A stretch of 64,000 bases of DNA from Vandiemenella viatica (lineage: Eukaryota; Arthropoda; Insecta; Orthoptera; Morabidae), in assembly GCA_031002005.1 (NCBI GenBank), contig JARYHS010008074.1, positions 12,160,924 to 12,224,923 on the forward strand. Direction: 5' to 3'. Position 1 is the stretch's first letter. Each line of letters starts with the position of its first letter. Positions 1 through 12,479 of this stretch are shown here, in pieces. The notes under the pieces are model-generated. The model worked only from the letters and a program-made list of their open reading frames with translations, had not been told where the DNA came from and did not search any database. Both the position numbers and the translations under genes were made by a program.

Positions 1-1440
1 CGAACAGAAAAAATTCCTGACGAATGGAAGAACGTACTGATACACCCATTGAACAAACATGGAGAATGTGAACGATTACAGAGGAATTTCCCTGGTAGCA
101 GTGACATATAAGATACTGTCAAAAGCTCTTCAAAACAGAATTGAACCAATAATAGACAAACAAATCGGAGAATACCAAGGTGGTTTCAGTAAAGGACGAT
201 CGTGTGTAGAACAGATTCTAAATCTGAAAACTGTAATACGAGACAGGGTTACAAAGGACAAAAACTATGTTACAGTTTATATGGACTTCAAGAAAAACTA
301 AGACTCAGTAGATAGAGTATCATTACTGAACATTTTACATGAATTTGTTATTGACTTAAAATCAGTCAACATAATCAGGCAGCCAATCACTGGAACAAAT
401 TTAAAAGTGAAATTTATGGGTTAGATCTCAGAGGAATTTTAAATAAAAACTGGTGTCAGGCAGGGATATGGGATTTCCTCAATTCTTTTCAATTGCGTTT
501 TGGAGAAGGTGATAAGAGTATGGGAAGCGAAACTCAAGGAAAGGGGAATTCACCATGAGATAAGATTAGGTTCGAAACACAAAGGGGTTGGGGTAAACTG
601 TTTGGCCTTCGCTGATGACATAGCAGTCCTCTCTGGAAGTATAGAAACCGCACTCGAACAAATCAACCTTCAAAGAAATAGCAGGAAAAGTTGGACCACA
701 GATCTCTTTTGAGAAGACTAAATTCATGACCAATATAAAGGATTCACTCACAGTACTAAACACAGAGTATGGAAAAATTAACAAGGTCAATAAATTTAAA
801 TATCTGGGTGAAGTAATTCAGATTAATGGGCTTGATAAGGAAACAAACATGTCAAGAGAACTAGAGCTAACATACCAACTGAGTAAAGATACATAAAATA
901 GGAAGAATCTTTCAAGGAAAACTAAAATTAAACATTAGAACATAGTAATCAAACCAGAAGGTCTGTCCGTCTCGTGATGTTTGTTCTCTATGAAAACTGG
1001 AGAAATAGAAGAGATAGAGAAAAGGGAAAGGAAAATCTTGAGAAAAATTTGGGGACCATTAAAAATTTAAAATGGTGAGGAATAAAGATCTATACAGAGA
1101 AGAAGGAATTAACACGATCAAAAAGAGGAGAATCAGTTTTTTTGGTCACATAATGAGAATCGATAACAACAGACTTGCAAAAAGAATTTTCAACCATATT
1201 TACAAGAGAAAGAATAGCAACCAGTGGATCCAAGGAGTAAAGAAAGATATGATTGAGATCGGAATAACAGATGATTTAATACAAGATAGAGCAACTTTTA
1301 GGAGACTGATCCAAAATTTCAAGGGTTTCCAGGAGAAGGAGAAGAGGAAATGTAGTAACATATGGACAGAAGAAAGGAGGAAACAGCAAAGTGAAAGGAT
1401 GAAGAACTATTGGAAGCCACGAAAAGAAAGATCGAAATGA
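1..1440 (+). pseudogene. Degenerate non-LTR retrotransposon reverse transcriptase
   Basis: A broken LINE reverse transcriptase. The first open piece (59-301) has the fingers/palm motifs DYRGISLV, GGFSKGRSCVEQI and VYMDFKK (motif A region). A second piece (500-712) has the catalytic motif C box as LAFADDIAVLSGS. A third (1072-1440) matches the C-terminal tail of endonuclease-RT LINEs (KKRRISFFGHIMRIDNNRLAKRIF). Stops and frameshifts separate the pieces, so no active enzyme is made. Motif order is that of an RTE-like or related EN-RT LINE; the exact clade is not assigned. The 5' end lies outside the window, so the endonuclease is not seen. Confidence 0.85.
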
Positions 1441-2089
1441 ATGCACGAGATTACTTTTCGTGGTCCTTAGATGGCCAATATCGAAGAGAAGAGAAGAAAT
1501 GGTGTGAAACGTGCTGACATAATGCTGGGTGGTGATGTTTTTGTAGGTTGAGTGAATAATAATAATATTACGCAAAAGCTATGCGTAGGAAATAGGCGTG
1601 ATTTTACATACTTAATCAGTATGAACTGAGTTAAACGTTTCCTAGCTGGCGAATTTGACAACCATAAACTGAGAGATGAAGAACGTTAATTTGGTCTCAG
1701 GTGTAAAAGCTGATGAGATTGGTCAATATCAATTAACAGATATCGTTAAGTATGTGGCTTAAGGATATTTTCAAAAGATCCAGCAAGTAAGTTTGTACAT
1801 GATTGTTAGTGGTGTCGGATAAATAGTTGTGGCGCAAAAGACAAAATTAAACTTTCCTTTGAGGAAATATGTTAAAATACATTTTGTAGATATAAATCCG
1901 TTGGCGACTGCTAGAAGTTGTGTAGTGTGTATATATGGTATAAGAAGATGCAACTGTCCAGATGGTGTTAGAATCGTAGAAGAAACGTATAAGTGTGACG
2001 TGTATCGTTGTGGCTTTCATTTGTACTGCCATGAGTCGTGTGAAAGATTCTTTGACGTGATAATGGTCGCAGAACATCAATTAAGAGAC
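1441..2089. other. No recognised gene
   Basis: AT-rich sequence with short open frames only. A frame at 1829-2092 has scattered cysteines and runs into the Tc1-like relic, but I see no domain in it. Confidence 0.5.
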
Positions 2090-2660
2090 TGAACGCGGAA
2101 AGGTAATTGGTGCTAGACGAGTGGGACATTCCATTTCGGAAATTGTTCATTAATTCAACGTTCTCCCATCCACAGTATCAAGAGTGTACCGTGAGTATGT
2201 GATTTCTGGCATTACCTCCCGGCATGGACAGCGCAGTGGCCGAGTACGTCTAGTTAATGACCGAGACCAGCAATGTCACTGTTGACAGACAGACAAAATT
2301 GCGTCAAAGAACAGCAACACTGAATATAGGACGCATGACAGAGATGTGAGTTTGGAGAGTGCAGGGAAATTTGGCGTTTATGGGATATGACAGCAACAGT
2401 TCGCTGCGAGTGCCTTTGCTAGTAGTACGCCTTCTGCTGTAGCGCCGTTCCTGGTCTCAAGAACACATCGTTTGGAACCTAGATGACTGGAAAAAGGTTG
2501 AGTAGTCTGATGAGTCACCACTCAAGCCTTGAAGGGCTGACGGAAGAGTTGGTGGCACAGATACCGCGAAACCATCGACCCAGCAAGTCAGAAAGGCAAC
2601 TTGCTAACTTCTAGTGGCTCCATCCTGGTATGGATTCGGACTAAGGACTGCAATCCAGTA
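2090..2660 (+). pseudogene. Tc1-like transposase relic
   Basis: Conceptual translation in shifting frames recovers a Tc1-family order: an N-terminal helix-turn-helix (SISEIVH, PSTVSRVYREY), then RHGQRSGR, then the DE-domain segment SDES..K.. followed by DGRV, and a GSILVW box near 2610-2640. Many stops and frameshifts separate these pieces, so it is long dead. I did not find convincing terminal inverted repeats. Confidence 0.6.
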
Positions 2661-4080
2661 AAGCAGGATCCCTTTATCCGCGGGTTCTCGCATCATTTGA
2701 CAGTGTGGTGGATCCAACACAAATATACGTGGAACCGCATTCCGCAAAATGGAGCGAAAACGTTTGTCAATCTTTGCGGCGTAACCTTCCTAACGTTGAT
2801 TTCTAGTCCGGCTCAGACTTGATGGTTTACAATACCCCGCTTTTTTATCAATGAATATATTATCATCTTAATCCGGCCGGTCTTGTTTACCATTTTCTTC
2901 CCATTGAATGGAAGGCCGCTGATAGAATTTACAATGTCGGCTAAGTAGGAAGTCTAATTGTTATAGAATACATTGTGATTCCAGCGGGTTTAAAATATTT
3001 CTCAGGTTTATAAAGGACAGAGGTAACACTTATTTCAGGCATAGCTCAGAGCTACTGATAAAAGATAACCGTACTGTCGCGTATACACTTATTCTAAGGG
3101 AATACTTTGCATCTCACAGTCGCACCAGCAAGCAAGATCCCACGGAGCTGTAGGCGTTATCATCTATAACCTGATACCGAGACCTTTAGTTAGTCACAAA
3201 CTGTCACCACCGTCCCACACGGCAAAACAACGCGCTACACACTCATGTTATCAGGGCTGCGCAGCAACCTATAATTACACTCGCCAGCTAACTTGTGGGA
3301 CAAGGCCCTCAGGGGAAACACACGTTGCTTGGCCGTGTAGCTGGGAAATCCTTGTACCCAGCACAGAGCCATAGCCACGCCCTGACAGTTCCCCCACTTA
3401 GACAAACTCTCTTTCAACGAGCCAATTAGAAGAAACTTTTAACCTCACCGTATCCCTAACAATCTTTCCTGAAAGCTAGCTGTACACTGTACCACTAAAC
3501 ACCACACGACTCGCCAGGAACAGCAAGCAGCTCCATGGACGCACCGTTCATCACCACTTCCTACCAGGTACTAAAAGCTCACTTGATCCACTACTCGTAT
3601 GTTTATCTGCCTGATAGTATACAGGTATTAAACCTCCCAATTCGCAGAACAGGCATTCATTTTAAATAGGGTTCACTTCGCCTAGCCCTACAATCAATGA
3701 ACCAATGGAGTATAAGTTAATGTTAGCCAATCAGTATAGTGCACCGCTAGTAATCAGTCAAGCTTTATTAGTGATGTCTAATCAAACCAATGATGTAACG
3801 TGTATGTTTATCTACCTTCAAGTCTACTAAACCAATAGTTTATCTTTTGTGTTGTTATGATGTATATGAGATAAGTCACCACTCCATAAACTAGAGATGT
3901 ATGAAAGGTTTATGCAAATGTCTCCGTACCAATCACTATTGTCCTTGTATGAAAGTCTGAGTCCTCAGAAGGACTGTTATATTTATTATGAGGCCCAGAA
4001 GGGCAGTAGGGCGGCATCTGATCGCTGTCACCCATTTAGCAACACCCAGGGAGCACGTGTAGCTTAAGGTATGCTACATA
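2661..4080. other. No recognised gene
   Basis: No domain, RNA gene or clear repeat structure was seen on either strand; all open frames are short. Confidence 0.5.
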
Positions 4081-4083
4081 TGC

Positions 4084-5610
4084 GGGTAATTTACAAATTA
4101 CTGTAAAGACTTATATTGAACAGAATGGCTCCGGCAATTGAAGCTGTGATCCCTGTTGAACCAGCTGGATTCCGTCCCAGTCGGAACTGTAGTGATCAGG
4201 TCCTGTCTCTTAGGTTATCACAAGAAAATGAAGAACGTATCTGTATTCCTAGATCTTTCGGCAGCAAACGATACAGTTTGGAGAGAGGATCTACTTCTCA
4301 AACTGATCAAAGCTGTTCCTTGTATAAAGATAAAACTATAAAACATGTTAAGTAATCGCCTGTTCCAGGTACACTCTGAGTTCAGCAAGAGCAGATTTCA
4401 CAAGCTAAATAATGGTTTATCACATGACTCGGTTCTCCCCCTATACTTTTCAATTTATATACTCATGACCTGCCAGACACAGTCTCTCGCGAATTTGTAT
4501 ATGCTGATGACATGAATCTTACAGTGCAAAGAACTAACTTCGTGGAGGCTGAAGAAATCCTGACTCATGATCTTCAGGAAATGGATGCCTGCTTTCGAAG
4601 GTGGCGCCTTCAACCTAATCCACAGAAACGCAAATAGCTACATTCCATCTTAGCAACAAACAAATGAATTACTAGCCAAATATATTGTTCAGAGACCAGA
4701 TGCTAAAGTATAACAGTACCCCAAAATACCTGGGTGTGACATTAGACAGGTCCCTAACCTACAAAAGGCACCTTCAGAAAACAGCTGCCAAGCTTAAAAG
4801 TCGGAACCACTTACTTCAGCGACTGGCAGGAACTTCATGGGGGGCTGATGCAAATATATTAAGAACAACAGCCCTAGCCTTGGTTTATTCCACGGCTGAA
4901 TACTGCTCAAGCGTATGGCTTAATAGCTCTCACACCAACTAGGTGGACGTTCAGCTTCGCCAAACAATGAGCATGATAACTGGCTCACTTCTATCTACAC
5001 CTATTCAGTGGCTGCTGGTGCTCAGCAACATACCACCACCTCACATCAGAAGGCAAAAGGTCCTCATCAAACTATGGTTGAGAATTCTGACCAATGAGGC
5101 TGTTCCCATCCATGGAGATGTTAGGGAGTACACAACACGGCTGAAGTCACGTCGCCCTGCCTGGAAGACTGCTGTCAGTCTAGCATCTAACTCCTTCAGC
5201 CCTACAGATAGCTGGACAGCGGAATGGGCATCGTCAACACCACAGGGCATAGTGCGTATTACCAATCCCTGCTCAAAACTACCAGGATTCAACTTACCGC
5301 GGTCAATTTGTTGTAAACTAAATCGGATTAGATGTGGTACGGGAAGAACTGCTTCAACTCTCCACACCTTGGGCTGGGCAGATTCCCCGTACTATGACTG
5401 CGGTGAGGTTTTACAAACTGTGTTACACATCGTGTAGGACTGCCCACTGCGTACCTTTCCTTGTAGTCTGGAAGACTTAAATTTGGCCACGCCGGAGGCG
5501 GTGGCCTGGTTGGAGCGCCTCGACGTCACGTTGTAGAGATCCTGTCTCATTGGCCGGCTGCGGGCATTGTCCTCTGAATTATGTCTATGTATGTGGGTTA
5601 GGTTGTTCAT
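4084..5610 (+). pseudogene. Jockey-like LINE reverse transcriptase, 5'-truncated
   Basis: The reverse-transcriptase part of a Jockey-type LINE. Visible motifs in order are PAGFRPSRNCSDQVLSL (about 4160), the catalytic VFLDLSAANDTVW, LNNGLSHDSVLP (degraded LPQGSVLAP), the YADD-like box near 4500, the PKYLGVTLDRSLTYKRHL thumb motif, and a C-terminal Cys-rich tail (LNRIRCGTGRTA...YDCGE...HIV.DCP) near 5310-5450. A stop at about 4940 and others split the frame. It has no endonuclease domain and ends near 5640-5680 in an AATAAATAAA-type tail, as expected for a 5'-truncated insertion. Confidence 0.88.
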
Positions 5611-5689
5611 TTAATACAGTGTAATTGTTGTTGAATATTGTAAATGTCATACAGCATCATACGCAAAATAAATAAAGTACCAGCCAATG

Positions 5690-7300
5690 ATCTTATGCAG
5701 TGCCTGCAGTTCTCAGTAGCTAGGTTCAATTACTTATTTCACAATGTGCCTGCATACTGGTCTCGAACTGATTCCAGGTAAGCGCAGAGGACGAGTCACA
5801 CTGTCCTCTCTCTGTTCCGTCCCATTAAGTGAGTGGAATTAAAGGTTTCGCTAGGCCAATCATTCACACACGCGACATTACTACGTAAGCTAAAGTCTTT
5901 TGGTTAAAGGCCAATTGCAGATCATCCATTGTGCATGATTGTAGGAAAACATCGCAAACAACTCTATTGGTGTTGATAAATAACGAGGAAAGTGACTTAT
6001 TACAGGCGAGTTCACCTCCTTCTGCACACAGGCTGAGTATGGGAATCGCACGTTATGCCTCCATAGCCTGCTTAATATCTCCGTGGCAGGCAATATACAG
6101 AATTATACAGTAATTTCTTCTCAACCAGATATAAACAGTACACTTCAATGAACAAAGGCTCTACAGATCTGAAATCGGCAAGATTGGACACAACAATATT
6201 CCGTTACTTCTTCTATAACATTTCCCAAATTCGCCATCCCTGAGATTTTCGGAGTAAAGAATCATTCAAATTTAAAATAGTATTACTCTACTTTCGACAA
6301 GGTTGCTCCAAAAAACTTTTGTTTTACGCAGAAAGAACGCATTGATTTTTTTTTTTTCGGCAGAGAATGCTTAAAGAAAAATGGTGATTTGAAATCGTCT
6401 TTAAATCTCTCAACGGTTGGAGGAAGAATGGTGGTGAAGCGATCAACGAATAAGGTGCATTATATAGAATTCATCATTACACATGAAATGCATTTAATGG
6501 TATCGAGGTAAGAATTTCATCTCGAATATCGGAGCCTTATACATTTCTCATGGATCTCGCTGTAACTATTAAGGACAAAACAACTTGTAACGATACAGTG
6601 AGAATTATATCTATTTGTAAGTTGGTAGCTGCATGCGATCGCAGAGATGTTTGAAAAATGTATCTGGAATTGAGCGAGACAGGCGCGCGGAATAATACAT
6701 TCCGGGCGGTTAAGCTGACCTGGTCGCGAACATGGAGGAATCTTTGCAATCAAAACGTTATCGGAAACAACTGCTTGGTAAAATATAATGCAACAACATG
6801 GGCAGGTATATCCTGAAAGCTCAGTCGTTTGCTGTTGCAGTATTGCCCGAGTTCAACAAAAATCTGGCGCTATACTTTATAATCGGTTTTCCTAATCATC
6901 CATTTTATGCGACTTTCTTATTTATTTCATTTTGACTACTATTTGGATATTTGTCGCTTCCGGGGAGATATGAGGTGACTTTTTATTGGACCCATTTATG
7001 TCTGCCGTCGTAGGACAATTGAATATTCTGTGGCGGAGTTCGAAACAGTGGTTTTTGGGTGTCATAAGAATTGTGTCAATTATTCAGAGATCATTCTGCA
7101 AAATGAATTATATGCTTACAGTTGCTCTAAATTGCTAGGCATCAGAGTCAATGACAAGTCAGCCGAAATTTAAATGTCGCATCATGATGGACGAAGAAAA
7201 TACTATGTTAACAGCTATGGTGTCCCCCTCTGTAAGCGTCGCGCGCCAGTATCGCCCGATTGTTGTGGCTATGAACTTAAGTATGGGGTTGGCTGAAGAA
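5690..7300. other. No recognised gene
   Basis: No domain or clear repeat is recognised here; open frames are all under about 80 codons and overlap on both strands. Confidence 0.5.
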
Positions 7301-7311
7301 ACGAGTCCAAT

Positions 7312-8027
7312 AGATCAAAATGGTTACCGTTAACATCGGTACTATCAAGGGCCGATGCCGAGAGCTCGCTGATGCATTAAAGATCCGGCAAATAAATATT
7401 TCCTCCATCCAAGAAACCATATGACCAGGCTCAAAATCTAAGGATATTGGTGATATGTACAAGATGTTCTTTCATGGAAAGACCGTAGACAGAAGCGGCG
7501 TAGCTATTTCTGTAAGTTCAAATTTCCTAGACAATTTCACTGAGGTGAACCTTCTTTCTGACCTACTGATGTCTATCAAGATCGCTTGTGGCACCAAAAA
7601 CTAACGCATAGTTCCTTCTATACCCCACAAACTGAGTGCTCGGATGATGTAGAAGAGGAAATCTGAAACTGCATTGAAACCTACCTCCAATCTATTGAAG
7701 AAAATCAACCACTCATCCTTGGTGATGACCTGAATGGACACGTTGAAAGGTATAGGGATGGTCTTGAAAGAGTACGTAGTTGACAGAGTTTTTGAGAACG
7801 AAATGTGGATGAAAATAGAATCCTGGACTGTGCTGAGGCACTGGACTTAGCTGTGGTTATCGCCTTTTACATAAAAGGTCCGTCGCACCTCATTACCTTT
7901 AGCAGGGGTGAAACGAATACACAGATTGATTATTGATTAATTCGAAGGGGTGATCTGATGCGAAAGTTATATTATTGGACAACATTGCGCACCAACATCA
8001 TATGCTCTGCATTAGTTTCAGCATTTG
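7312..8027 (+). pseudogene. RTE-clade LINE, endonuclease part
   Basis: First fragment of an RTE (BovB-like) LINE. Translation gives the AP-endonuclease start (VTVNIGTIKGRCRELADALK), INISSIQET, the GYKMFFHGK-like box, RSGVAISV, LGDDLNGHVE and the domain end (TQIDY-like). Several stops show it is dead. The reading resumes at 9485 and again near 11610, so one LINE has been split by the hAT element at 8036 and the Helitron at 10150. Confidence 0.85.
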
Positions 8028-8035
8028 CTCCGGAC

Positions 8036-9476
8036 TAGTGTTGTAAAAAAACGTTTTTTTTTCTGGCTTGAAAAAAAAAAACATGAAAAAAAACTTTGAA
8101 AAAAAAAACATTTTTTTTTCTGGAACACGTTTTTTTCACAACTACTAAATCTCAAATTTGTAAGGCAGTTATTGTTTAAAATGGCTATTTTAGAGTTTAT
8201 TCTAAGTACTTATCTTAGTTTAAAATCTACTATATTTTTCTGGTTCAGTAGGAAAAAAAAAATTACGAAAATATTGGCAAAATTGACTGAAATTTTCTTT
8301 ATGAACGGGGATTTCCCGAAGAAACTAGGTTGCGCGAGAAGGAATCCCCATTCCCCATTGTTTGGTTTGATACTTGCTATTTGAAATAGTGCTGCCAACC
8401 CTACAAAATTACCTAAAGATCTTTTTTAAAAAATTAGGAATATAAAATTTATCCACGGTTTTTTGACTCTTTTTATAACTTATTGGGCTTTCCTTATATT
8501 CGTATACTTGTTAACTCTCAGAGTATAGTGGTACTGACTCATTAAATTGTCAGTAAGGGACCGTGCATAAACCACATAGCTCCATTGTGGCCTCCTGTGA
8601 ACACTCCCCCCCCTCCCCCCCCGCTCACGTAGCTTTCTTCAGTTTTGATTCCAGAAGACATTTTGTACTGTTTTCTCTTGTCAGACTATTGTAAATTACA
8701 TACTGATATAATTAACTGATGGAAATAAATACTCACATGCTGTTGTGAGTTCAGTTCCTCATTTTAATTGTGAAAAATGTTACGAAAGGAAAGTAACGTG
8801 GCCTGGCTCCGAACCCCCCCCCCCCCTCTCCCACGTAGCCCAGCGTAGCCTTCCAGCTAACCCCTCCTCCCTCTGGACCGAGCCACGTAGTTTGTGCACG
8901 GTCCCTAATTATGAATCATTTCTTTGCAACCGTTCGTGTAAACAAACAATTGAAAAGAAGTAAAGCTCCTATTTTGTATGATAATAGATTTTAATTCAAA
9001 CTTAAAAGACCGTAATACAGAACTATCGGCGCAGTCTTTATGCACAGTGTGTACTTTGCACAAAATTTAAAATTGCAATCTCAAAATCTTTTGCGTACAA
9101 TACAAAACAACCAGTAAAAGAAAATTTAACTATTTCTGAAGTTATGGATCTAGAGGAGACAGAAAATTCCGACACCGATCGAACTAGTGTTGGTAGTGCT
9201 GATACTAGTTAATGTGGTACTGACATAGAGGATGAATAAAATTATGTTACCTATATATATACACTTATGATTCATTATGTGAGACATTATAATGATTCAG
9301 TAAGACTTAAAACACACTTGTAAAATGGAAGTTCCTTAAATAAAACTATAATTTATCAAATATATTGTTTTCTGAAAAAAAAAAAAAAATTTAGAAAAAA
9401 AACACGGGTGCTACGTTTTTTTTCACAAAGCTGAAAAAAAAAAACATTTTGTTTTTTTTTTCAGTTTGCAACACTA
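8036..9476. mobile_element. hAT-type DNA transposon inserted in the RTE LINE
   Basis: The 1441-bp insertion begins TAGTGTTGTAAA and ends TTTGCAACACTA (inverted ends, one mismatch). It is flanked by a perfect 8-bp duplication CTCCGGAC at 8028-8035 and 9477-9484, the length expected for hAT elements. Both subterminal regions hold clusters of A10/T10 tracts around ACATTTT, possible transposase-binding sites. An interior frame at about 9040-9240 has a CxxC near its start followed by an acidic Ser/Thr-rich tail, perhaps a BED-finger relic. No complete transposase is present, so it is non-autonomous. Confidence 0.88.
8557..8905. mobile_element. Harbinger-type MITE nested in the hAT element
   Basis: A 349-bp element with imperfect inverted ends: GGGACCGTGCATAAACCACA on the left and, reverse-complemented, GGGACCGTGCACAAACTACG on the right. 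It is flanked by TAA on both sides (8554-8556 and 8906-8908). A 3-bp TWA duplication and GGG-starting ends are typical of PIF/Harbinger. It has no coding capacity. The interior carries C-rich tracts. Because it lies inside the hAT element, it is the younger insertion. Confidence 0.75.
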
Positions 9477-9484
9477 CTCCGGAC

Positions 9485-10140
9485 TCTACAAAAAAACCTT
9501 TAAATATACATCAGAGCAAATTCTATGTTGGAAATTAAAGCATCATAACATCCAATTGAATACATCTATAGCCTCACTAAAAATGCCAGAAAATGGACAC
9601 TATGTTGACAAAGGCCGACAACAGTCACCGAACATATTAAGACCTGTGCTACTAATATCATAGACACAAATGAAACCTGGCTGTCGTTTCATCAACAAAG
9701 ACGTTCGGTGGTGGAATTTTCAGCTGCAAGGTGCCATCAAGACAAAGAAGTTAGCCTACAATACCTGGCTAAAATCAGGACTTGATTTCTATAAGCTAAA
9801 AATGTAGGTGGCTGAAGCTAGTGGCTAAGAAGGAAGTGGCTAAGACAAAAGAGAACCAATAGTAACATATACAATGAGCTAAACAATAACGAAAGAGCAA
9901 AAAACGTCTACCTACCAGCGAAGAGCCGTCACCGTTCGACTGAGCATGTTATGACCATTAAGGATGAAAACCAGAAACTGCTACAAGAAACCGACTGGGA
10001 TCCTCAGCCGATGGAACAACACTTCGAAAATATCGGCAACGAAGAATTTTCGTATCCACCGACGCCACCTGAAGATCCCGTGTATGGCCCAGATCCAGTA
10101 ACACTAGAAACAGTGTTACAACTTTGTTTGTTGTAATTTA
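9485..10140 (+). pseudogene. RTE-clade LINE, linker part (continuation of 7312-8027)
   Basis: The RTE reading resumes right after the hAT target duplication: WKLK, the WWNFQLQGAIKTKKLAYNTW stretch (typical RTE linker), then KDENQKLLQETD with a following FENIGNEEF segment just before the reverse transcriptase. The text stops at the 5' end of a Helitron at 10150. Confidence 0.8.
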
Positions 10141-10149
10141 AATAAAAGA

Positions 10150-11179
10150 TCTACTATATAATTTCGTAAAATCACTCATTCACTCACCTCCATAGCTATT
10201 GGCTGGAGAATGGTGTCACGTGTCAGCCTCCGCTGGCAAGACAGCAACCAGAGATACCATTAGAAGAAATTCGTGGTTATGTTCACAATTTAATAGCTAA
10301 GCATCTGCTACCAAATTAATTGCCATAATACATTAATTAAATTTGCTTTTCGTAGCGTTTCATAGGTAAAAAATACTGATAAATTTTGCGGCTGAAAAAA
10401 CGTTGATCTGCTTTTCAGTAACATGCTGCTAATGAAGGCAACTTAAAAAAAAATAAAAAATTAAATTACTTATGGTCTCTACTGTAACCATGAATGCCAA
10501 TTGTCATTCCGGCTTAGCATAAATTTCAATTTAATTAAAACTGTCACTAATGTTGTTGCTCGACTAAAGTTTATGCATTACGGTTTATTTGCTTTTCAGG
10601 TATTTTACTGATCACTTTTGTAGATGGCCTTTATTCATGTTCACTGTACGTGAGTTATCAGGTTATTTTAAGTGAACATCAGAACAAATATGTTACCCAA
10701 TCAACTATTCTGACAATCCATTTCTTCCGAGTTGCTCAACTGTTTAATAATATGGAATGTGTATTAAGTTCTATGGCCATTACATATACTATGACCAATG
10801 ATTACATTATGAGTGTCTGCCCACTCTTAATTAAAAACAACGTAATTCTTTCTAGCAAACAGGATTTTTTAAAATTTTCCAGAGTGAACTACAAGTACTA
10901 GTACAAGAGTCAAGTACAAGTTAAGTTTGTATTTAAGCAAGTTCTCTATGTCCTTTGAAACAATTATACGATTGGGCTATCGTCCCTGTTCATGTTTAAT
11001 ACCTATCTCTATTAATGCTTCTGAGTTCTTCAGGCTCAAGAGATTTTATTTATCCCAAAACACAGGTCAAGTTTATATTTGGTCAAATCAGATAATCCTG
11101 TCATAATATTTCATCCTAAAACCTGGAACTAATCGAGACCCGTGACGATACTCTCAAAACGGTCACGGGCTTACACTAG
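10150..11179 (+). mobile_element. Non-autonomous Helitron
   Basis: Starts TCTACTATATAA after an A and ends ACACTAG before a T, with no target duplication: the Helitron insertion rule (A|TC...CTAG|T). An 8-bp-stem hairpin (CCCGTGAC/GTCACGGG) ends 10 nt before the 3' terminus. The 1030-bp body has no Rep/helicase reading frame. It splits the RTE LINE between its linker and its reverse transcriptase. Confidence 0.8.
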
Positions 11180-11600
11180 TTTTATATAAAAGAAAAACAC
11201 TGTATGTTTTGCTATTTATTTCCTTTTTTGTTTTTTCTTCTGGCAGTTCCTTTTATTCCAATAACAGCTTTTGACCATGTGTAGAATGTATTTGAACGAA
11301 GTTCGATCCAAATAGTTAGCAGGTTCCCTTTATACGCAGGATCTAGCAATTAAATTTTCTCTCTGCAACTATTACTCCAAAACCTCTCAATCCTCTGCTC
11401 GATTAGCATGAGTTTTACTCGCTCGCCATCTCTACCAACAATCACTTCATTCCTTTTCCAGAGATACTATAGTTACCAATATATTATCAAAGCAAATAAT
11501 CTCTGTTAAACCTGCTATTCTTTTTGTTAATTCCATGAACCTTTATTTTCCCAATATGACGGCCTTTGTGTTTCTGTCTAAATGTGTGATTTTATTTGTT
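11180..11600. other. Unassigned sequence between Helitron and LINE fragment
   Basis: No domain is seen. It separates the RTE linker (ending 10140) from the resumed RTE reading at about 11610 and may be another, unrecognised insertion or decayed LINE sequence. Confidence 0.4.
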
Positions 11601-11604
11601 TTAA

Positions 11605-11791
11605 GGAATTGCTATGCTAAAACCGCCATGAAGTAAATGATAAATAGAATGGCAACTGGACCAGATGATATCCCATCGGAGGTATGAAAGATGTTTGGTA
11701 AATCTCTTTAACAAGGTCATACACCAAGATGTAGCTCCTTGTACTTGGCTCACTAGTGTTACAATCCCCTTTGGGAAAGTAAAGGGTGATA
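11605..11791 (+). pseudogene. RTE-clade LINE, start of reverse transcriptase (continuation)
   Basis: Translation across two frames gives MINRMATGPDDIPSEV, then an LFNKVIHQD and TWLTSVTIPFGKVKGD segment: the first reverse-transcriptase block of RTE elements. It is truncated abruptly at the hAT end at 11800. Confidence 0.75.
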
Positions 11792-12479
11792 TGCTAAACC
11801 AGGGGTAGTCAAGCTGGTCCCTAATCCCCACAAGTGGGCGTTCCAGGTTTCATGGTAAGAGTTTCACCTGATAGTTAATCACCTTCCTTTTTTAAAATTT
11901 ATTTGACTTTTTAAAGAATTTCGATAAGTTTTATGATTTAAATTTGTCACATCAAGGAGATATTATATTGCCAAAGTATTGTGGCATTATTTATGTAAAG
12001 CATGACCTATTAGTCTACTGAAAAGATAATTTAATCATTTTTGTGAATTATCATCTATTAAAAATAACATAACTTGAAAGAATTTTGAAAGATTCAGAAG
12101 TCACCTTAACGAACTTAAACTGGATATTAAAAAATGATTGGAAGCTATTTTGAAATGAAAGTCGTATGGTTGGATGAAAAATCGTTTTACCGCAAATATT
12201 GAAGAGGTTGATAAAACTTGCTGAGAAGAACTGTTAGAAAGTAGATATCATAAAGAAAGTAAACATAATCGGTAGAGGTGGATATGAAAACATGTGGCAA
12301 AATAAAAATCAAAAAAAATCCTTGTCTTCTATCTAAATAAATGATATTCAGTTTATTGATACATTTCCCTAGCTCATATCTCGTGTAATCTGACTATGGT
12401 GCTGTTAATCTTATTATGAACAAAGAAACAATACCACCCGAATATTTCCGAAAGATGAGATCTTACATAGTAGTTTTGC

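Noticed and set aside
8557..8905. The 349-bp MITE as part of the hAT interior
   Set aside because: It has its own inverted ends and TAA flanks, so it is better read as a separate, later insertion.
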